In this document: positions 59,971 to 64,000 of the stretch, piece after piece
Numbering within the stretch: position 1 is the stretch's first letter
Layout of the letters: every line of letters begins with the position of its first letter
DNA from: Caprella mutica
Taxonomy: Eukaryota; Arthropoda; Malacostraca; Amphipoda; Caprellidae
Length of the DNA stretch: 64,000 nucleotides
Direction of reading: 5' to 3'
Assembly (NCBI GenBank): GCA_947561585.1
Contig: CANNZV010002599.1
Location: forward strand, 27,504-91,503
Notes under the pieces: model-generated
The model's input: the letters and a program-made list of their open reading frames with translations, nothing else
Database searches by the model: none
Told to the model about the DNA's origin: nothing
Translations under genes and position numbers: made by a program

Positions 59971-60016
59971 GAGAAAACCACTCGTGTGAAAGGGGCCGAA
60001 GGATATGCGCTGTGCT

Positions 60017-61980
60017 TCCACACACACCATTCAATTTCAAACCTTTCCACGCTTTGCCGGTGCTTAAATCTTGTAACCAAAACTGCCATGACTAAGTGGT
60101 TCACCATTTAATCTAATGGAAATGAAACTCTGTCACAATGTAGAATATTTATTGATAAATCACATGGATTCCTTAAGAGATTTGCACTAATTTGCTTAGT
60201 GGTAAAGTACAGTAACTAATGTACAGTTAAAATCACTGCAAATACAAATATTCTCGTTATTAACAGTTTTACATCCTAGCAATGTTTTTTATCAGAATTA
60301 ATTGGTGGGGTGTAAATGACAAAATATATTTTCTGCAAAATAAGGACTAATATTTGTATTTACCATCTATCTAAGATCCTCTTTTAGTATCTACTTGATA
60401 GAATATAACCATTGAGGGAAGGGTAAGAACGAATTATCGGTCGGTTTCACATCTACATTCAAATAAGAAGAAACTATAAAAATCAAATTATTATAAACCG
60501 ATAATTCGCGTTTTCCCCCCATGGTGGTAGCCACACGACGATAAGGTCCAGATGAAAATATATAATTTGAGTATATGAAAATATAAGCGAAGGTTATGGA
60601 AGGGTGCGAATAAAATCAAATATCTGCAATTAGGGATTTAGACGGAATCAATATAATAAATTAAGTTAACTATAGGATATACATAGTTTACTAAAAGATG
60701 ATACATAAAAAAAATTAATTTGAAAAAGTCCCATCTAGTGATAATAGATAAAGCTTTGCACAAGTTTTTTTAGTCATCTGCCTGTGATATTCAAAATTAT
60801 ATTTCTAGATATCGTTTGTTAGTAACTAAATTTATATTTAAAATTAGATTGACTTACAAAGGTAGGTGGACATTTATGTTGAAAAATTTCATTTTGAAAT
60901 TAGACGCAGCCTCCCCATATGAAGAAATATAACAATTCGAATATTAGAGATTTGTTCTAACATCAATAATAACAGATGGAACTGAATTTTCTCTCTTCAT
61001 TGAACTGTACCCACAATAATCTCATTCTATTGAAGCTAAAATTAGTTTGAATATTTTACAAAAATAGAAACATTAGAGAACTGACTTCTCTTGCAAAATC
61101 AGAATAACCTCACAGATTATAAATCCAGAAAACTAAACAACTAAAATAATAAATAAGATTTAGGTTTGTTTTAATGTCGGTATATATTCTTACATGTATA
61201 CATTAAAATATATGTATGTACATAAGGTGGATTTTATACTGAAATGAAAAAGATTATGAACGTTATAAAGATTTTGCGGGAGTGAAATTTGCTTAAAGTC
61301 ACCAGAATAGATTTCTATAACTTAATGTTGACCTTATTGACTATTGTGACGTTGAGTCAAAGAATAGAAAGTTGCTCTGCCGCTAATGTTTTGGCATTTC
61401 AACTCACTGAGATGATAAAAACTACACAGGTAGAGAAATGTGACCATTGAACACACTACCAAAGGTAAGTTACCTTTTCTCTTCTGTGCCATTAAGTCAC
61501 CTATCAAATAGTTACTAGAGCAGTGAGGTGATGTTAACATTTTCCCTCCAAATAAGACTATAATGCAAGAGTAGTCACCATCAAATAGAGAACCTACCTA
61601 ATTTAATGACTTATTCCATTTACTAAATCCTAAGCAAAGTGTTCAGTTCTTTTTAAGGGCAAATCAATACTCTACTGTATAACAATATTCCACAGTAAAA
61701 ACATTACTAAGATATTTCAGTATAAATAGAATACATAGCTACATGCAAATCCATTGACAACTAACTAGGCATGTTCTTACTATTCCTCGTAGTTAATAAC
61801 TAGTAATTGGTCTGAATTGTCACACTAGCTGGCTTCGCCATGACCCGGTGAGTGACCTCTGGGGCACTAGTGTCACTAGCCCCAATGAGCACAACATACA
61901 CCTCAAATGAAATAGTTGAACCTTTCACTAGATAATATACAACACATACATGTAATTAACATTCAAATACTTGATATTAT
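60017..61980. other. AT-rich region without recognised gene
   Basis: No family-like open frame, splice series or tandem array was seen. A small inverted pair at about 60418-60522 (gggtaagaacgaattatcgg versus ccgataattcgcgttttccc) resembles the inner palindrome of the copy 1 and copy 2 MITEs and may be a solo MITE of roughly 100 bp. Confidence 0.5.
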
Positions 61981-61992
61981 TTTAATATTGAC

Positions 61993-62401
61993 TGAGAACC
62001 AGTAAATCAGTCCTGACAGTCACCAGTAAATCAGTCCTGACAGTCACCAGTAAATCAGTCCTGACAGTCACCAGTAAATCAGTCCCGACAGTCACCAGTA
62101 AATCAGTCCCGACAGTCACCAGTAAATCAGTCCCGACAGTCACCAGTAAATCAGTCCCGACAGTCACCAGTAAATCAGTCCCGACAGTCACCAGTAAATC
62201 AGTCCTGACAGTCACCAATAAATCAGTCCCGACAGTCACCAATAAATCAGTCCCGACAGTCACCAATAAATCAGTCCCGACAGTCACCAGTAAATCAGTC
62301 CCGACAGTCACCAGTAAATCAGTCCTGACAGTCACCAGTAAATCAGTCCCGACAGTCACCAGTAAATCAGTCCTGACAGTCACCAGTAAATCAGTCCCAT
62401 C
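61993..62401. repeat. 24-bp tandem array
   Basis: About seventeen copies of a 24-bp unit, CAGTAAATCAGTCCCGACAG plus TCAC, with C/T and G/A variants. Being a multiple of three, it yields a spurious minus-strand frame. Confidence 0.95.
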
Positions 62402-62774
62402 AGATAATTAACACTATTAACTAATATCCTATTGAGTAGCTACATTAGAAATAGTTACTACAGTCTCATAGTAGGTAAATTTAATAAACTTTTTTTGTAT
62501 TGGAAAGTTAGGAATAATCACTAGCAATGACTTAATAGATGAATCAAACATTTATTGAGCCAGGCATACAAAGTAATTACATAATATTACATCACATTGT
62601 AGATATTTTAATCAGCAATTAACATCTGCACTGCAATCGGAGCGCTAAATCAATTTATTAGTTGTGAATACTAATCAATTTAAATACCGACGAATTAATA
62701 AACGAAAGTGAAACAAAAATCATCGGAAAAAATACTTTGAATATTTACAGATAAAAAAACAGATATGTTACTGT

Positions 62775-63066
62775 ACAGGTGATGGATGTCACCACACTTC
62801 ACTGTACAGGTGATGGATGTCACCACACTTCACTGTACAGGTGATGGATGTCACCACACTTCACTGTACAGGTGATGGATTTCACCACACTTCACTGTAC
62901 AGGTGATGGATGTCACCACACTTCACTGTACAGGTGATGGATGTCACCACACTTCACTGTACAGGTGATGGATGTCACCACACTTCACTGTACAGGTGAT
63001 GGATGTCACCACACTTCACTGTACAGGTGATGGATGTCACCACACTTCACTGTACAGGTGATGGGC
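62775..63066. repeat. 31-bp tandem array
   Basis: Just over nine near-identical copies of a 31-bp unit containing CACTGTACAGGTGATGGATG and TCACCACACTT. Confidence 0.95.
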
Positions 63067-63176
63067 ATTTCTTCTCACGAGATTTGCTGTGGCTGATTAT
63101 TTCCCCACTAACCTTCTACAACAAAGCTAATCACTAACACCTTTACAACGATAGTCTACTATTTGGTGCCTTGGGA

Positions 63177-63303
63177 TTATTCGACAGGGTCCTCAACAAG
63201 GGGCCCAGTGGTGGTGGATTCGGAGCTGTCCCCTCCCCCACGAGAGGTGGACATGATGATTGTGGTGGTACCACTGCCATTCGTTGATGTTCTTAATAAG
63301 GGT
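63177..63303 (-). CDS. Possible terminal exon of an unidentified minus-strand gene
   Basis: Read on the minus strand, an acceptor with pyrimidine tract (atcatttcccccag) at 63304-63317 is followed by an open frame ending in TAA at 63177-63179. It encodes PLLRTSTNGSGTTTIIMSTS, RGGGDSSESTTTG and PLVEDPVE. The stretch is clearly GC-richer than its surroundings and lacks repeats, which suggests selection on coding sequence. A Ser/Thr/Gly-rich tail gives no family clue. Further exons would lie beyond the right edge. An AATAAA on the minus strand at 62551-62556 could be its polyadenylation signal. Confidence 0.35.
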
Positions 63304-63454
63304 CTGGGGGAAATGATAGCAGCTTACATTGTTGTCACGAAATTTTAGGCTAGTTAATAATAACATCATTCGAATTAAAAATCTAATTCTATTTAAAATA
63401 AGAATATAATTTCGATTTCTAAAGTAAATTTTGTATGGGACTAACTGATAGCAA

Positions 63455-63686
63455 GTTAAGCCTGATTTACACGTAGCTACAGATAAATCATCATATCAAT
63501 CGTAAGACCTCACATATCGGACGGAAATTCCGTCGCATTTAGACGCTTCCAATTTATCTGAAGATCTGTTCAGTTACAATACAAGCATACACATACGAGC
63601 AACAGATCAATCGTGCAATGCATCATACGACGAAAATAGACTATTGGAGACATCGTTTCGATCAGATCTCAAGACAGGGCCTTAAG
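63455..63686. mobile_element. Possible small MITE
   Basis: ttaagcctgatttacacgta on the left and cagggccttaag on the right form a short imperfect inverted pair with TTAA at each tip, reminiscent of TTAA-targeting elements. The support is thin. Confidence 0.25.
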
Positions 63687-64000
63687 ATTTATAAGAACGT
63701 GAGAAGCAACCTTTAGAGTGGTGAGAAATATTCCTAAAAGCAACTGAGGAAGAAACTGAGTGAATATTTTCAAATAATTTGATAAACTTTAGCAAGAAGA
63801 AGTGAATAACTTTAGACTCCTTTTGCATCTCAGAAAAGGCGGCGATAATAAAACTAGAGAGTTTCTACATATGAAAAAAATGATTGAAACTTTCAAAAAA
63901 TGAAGAATAATGATAACAATGTTGTTTATAGTAAATCATACAATTCCGTCATGAAGTGACTAAGAAGCTAGAAAAACCATGAGAATAATTTGACTTTATC

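Larger units (their letters stand above)
39799..59997. mobile_element. 20.2-kb composite with long inverted arms, PIF/Harbinger-like ends
   Basis: The left end ggcccctttcacacgagt and the 23 bases after it match the right end (read inverted, after removing the insertion at 59452-59970) over 41 bp with two mismatches. TAA precedes the left end and GAA follows the right end, and both sides then read as the same 34-bp array unit. This fits one insertion with a 3-bp duplication, as made by PIF/Harbinger transposases. Inner arms (40803-41072 plus 50524-50555, and 59090-59404) are also inverted copies. Inside are a MITE holding a BEL/Pao element, three tandem arrays and decayed coding sequence. No Harbinger transposase was recognised, so the superfamily is inferred from the ends only. 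Confidence 0.72.

Noticed and set aside
59811..60107. Minus-strand 98-codon frame
   Set aside because: It runs across the end of a hAT-like MITE, the right terminus of the composite and its flank, so it cannot be an old gene.
61982..62383. Minus-strand 133-codon frame over the 24-bp array
   Set aside because: Repeat-derived peptide with no other gene signal.
1..64000. rRNA, tRNA or riboswitch genes
   Set aside because: No sequence with the expected conserved stems or loops was noticed on either strand, though a covariance-model scan could not be run.

Overview
This is nuclear DNA from an invertebrate animal, probably an arthropod. The evidence is a multi-exon inositol polyphosphate 5-phosphatase gene with GT-AG introns, Tc1/mariner, hAT-like, PIF/Harbinger-like and BEL/Pao transposable elements, AT-rich spacers full of TAGGTACCTA-type words, and very heavy tandem repetition. 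No bacterial-style operons, CRISPR array, rRNA or tRNA gene was seen. The species cannot be named from the sequence alone.

Layout. 1-6097: a 22-bp tandem array, a damaged palindromic foldback element, a short hAT-like element and a 36-bp tandem array. 6098-12738 (+): the last seven exons of an OCRL/INPP5B-type phosphatase, coding for the second half of the 5-phosphatase domain, the ASH domain and the RhoGAP-like domain up to the natural stop; its 5' exons are outside the window. Its introns hold three tandem arrays and one 757-bp foldback element. 12739-20700: gene-poor flank made of nested DNA transposons: a hAT-like element with a perfect 8-bp target duplication carrying a foldback MITE and a dead DD37D mariner, then a second mariner relic, then another hAT-like non-coding element. 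20829-35980: a 15-kb satellite of about 505 copies of a 30-bp monomer with higher-order structure. 36490-39798: small MITEs and a 34-bp array split by a four-level nest of elements.

39799-59997 reads as one 20.2-kb composite: near-perfect 41-bp terminal inverted repeats, a TAA/GAA target duplication and long inverted arms (PIF/Harbinger-like by ends). It was later invaded by a MITE that itself received a young BEL/Pao retrotransposon (41803-50003, LTRs about 99% identical, coding frame broken three times), by a GC-rich foldback element, by a hAT-like MITE and by a 1.2-kb foldback element that sits in the coding exon of an unidentified intron-containing gene. 60-64 kb: AT-rich DNA, two more tandem arrays, and a possible terminal exon of a minus-strand gene.

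The only clearly functional host gene is the OCRL/INPP5B orthologue, which acts in phosphoinositide turnover on endosomal and Golgi membranes. Almost everything else is mobile or tandemly repeated DNA, and clean target-site duplications let the order of many insertions be read directly.
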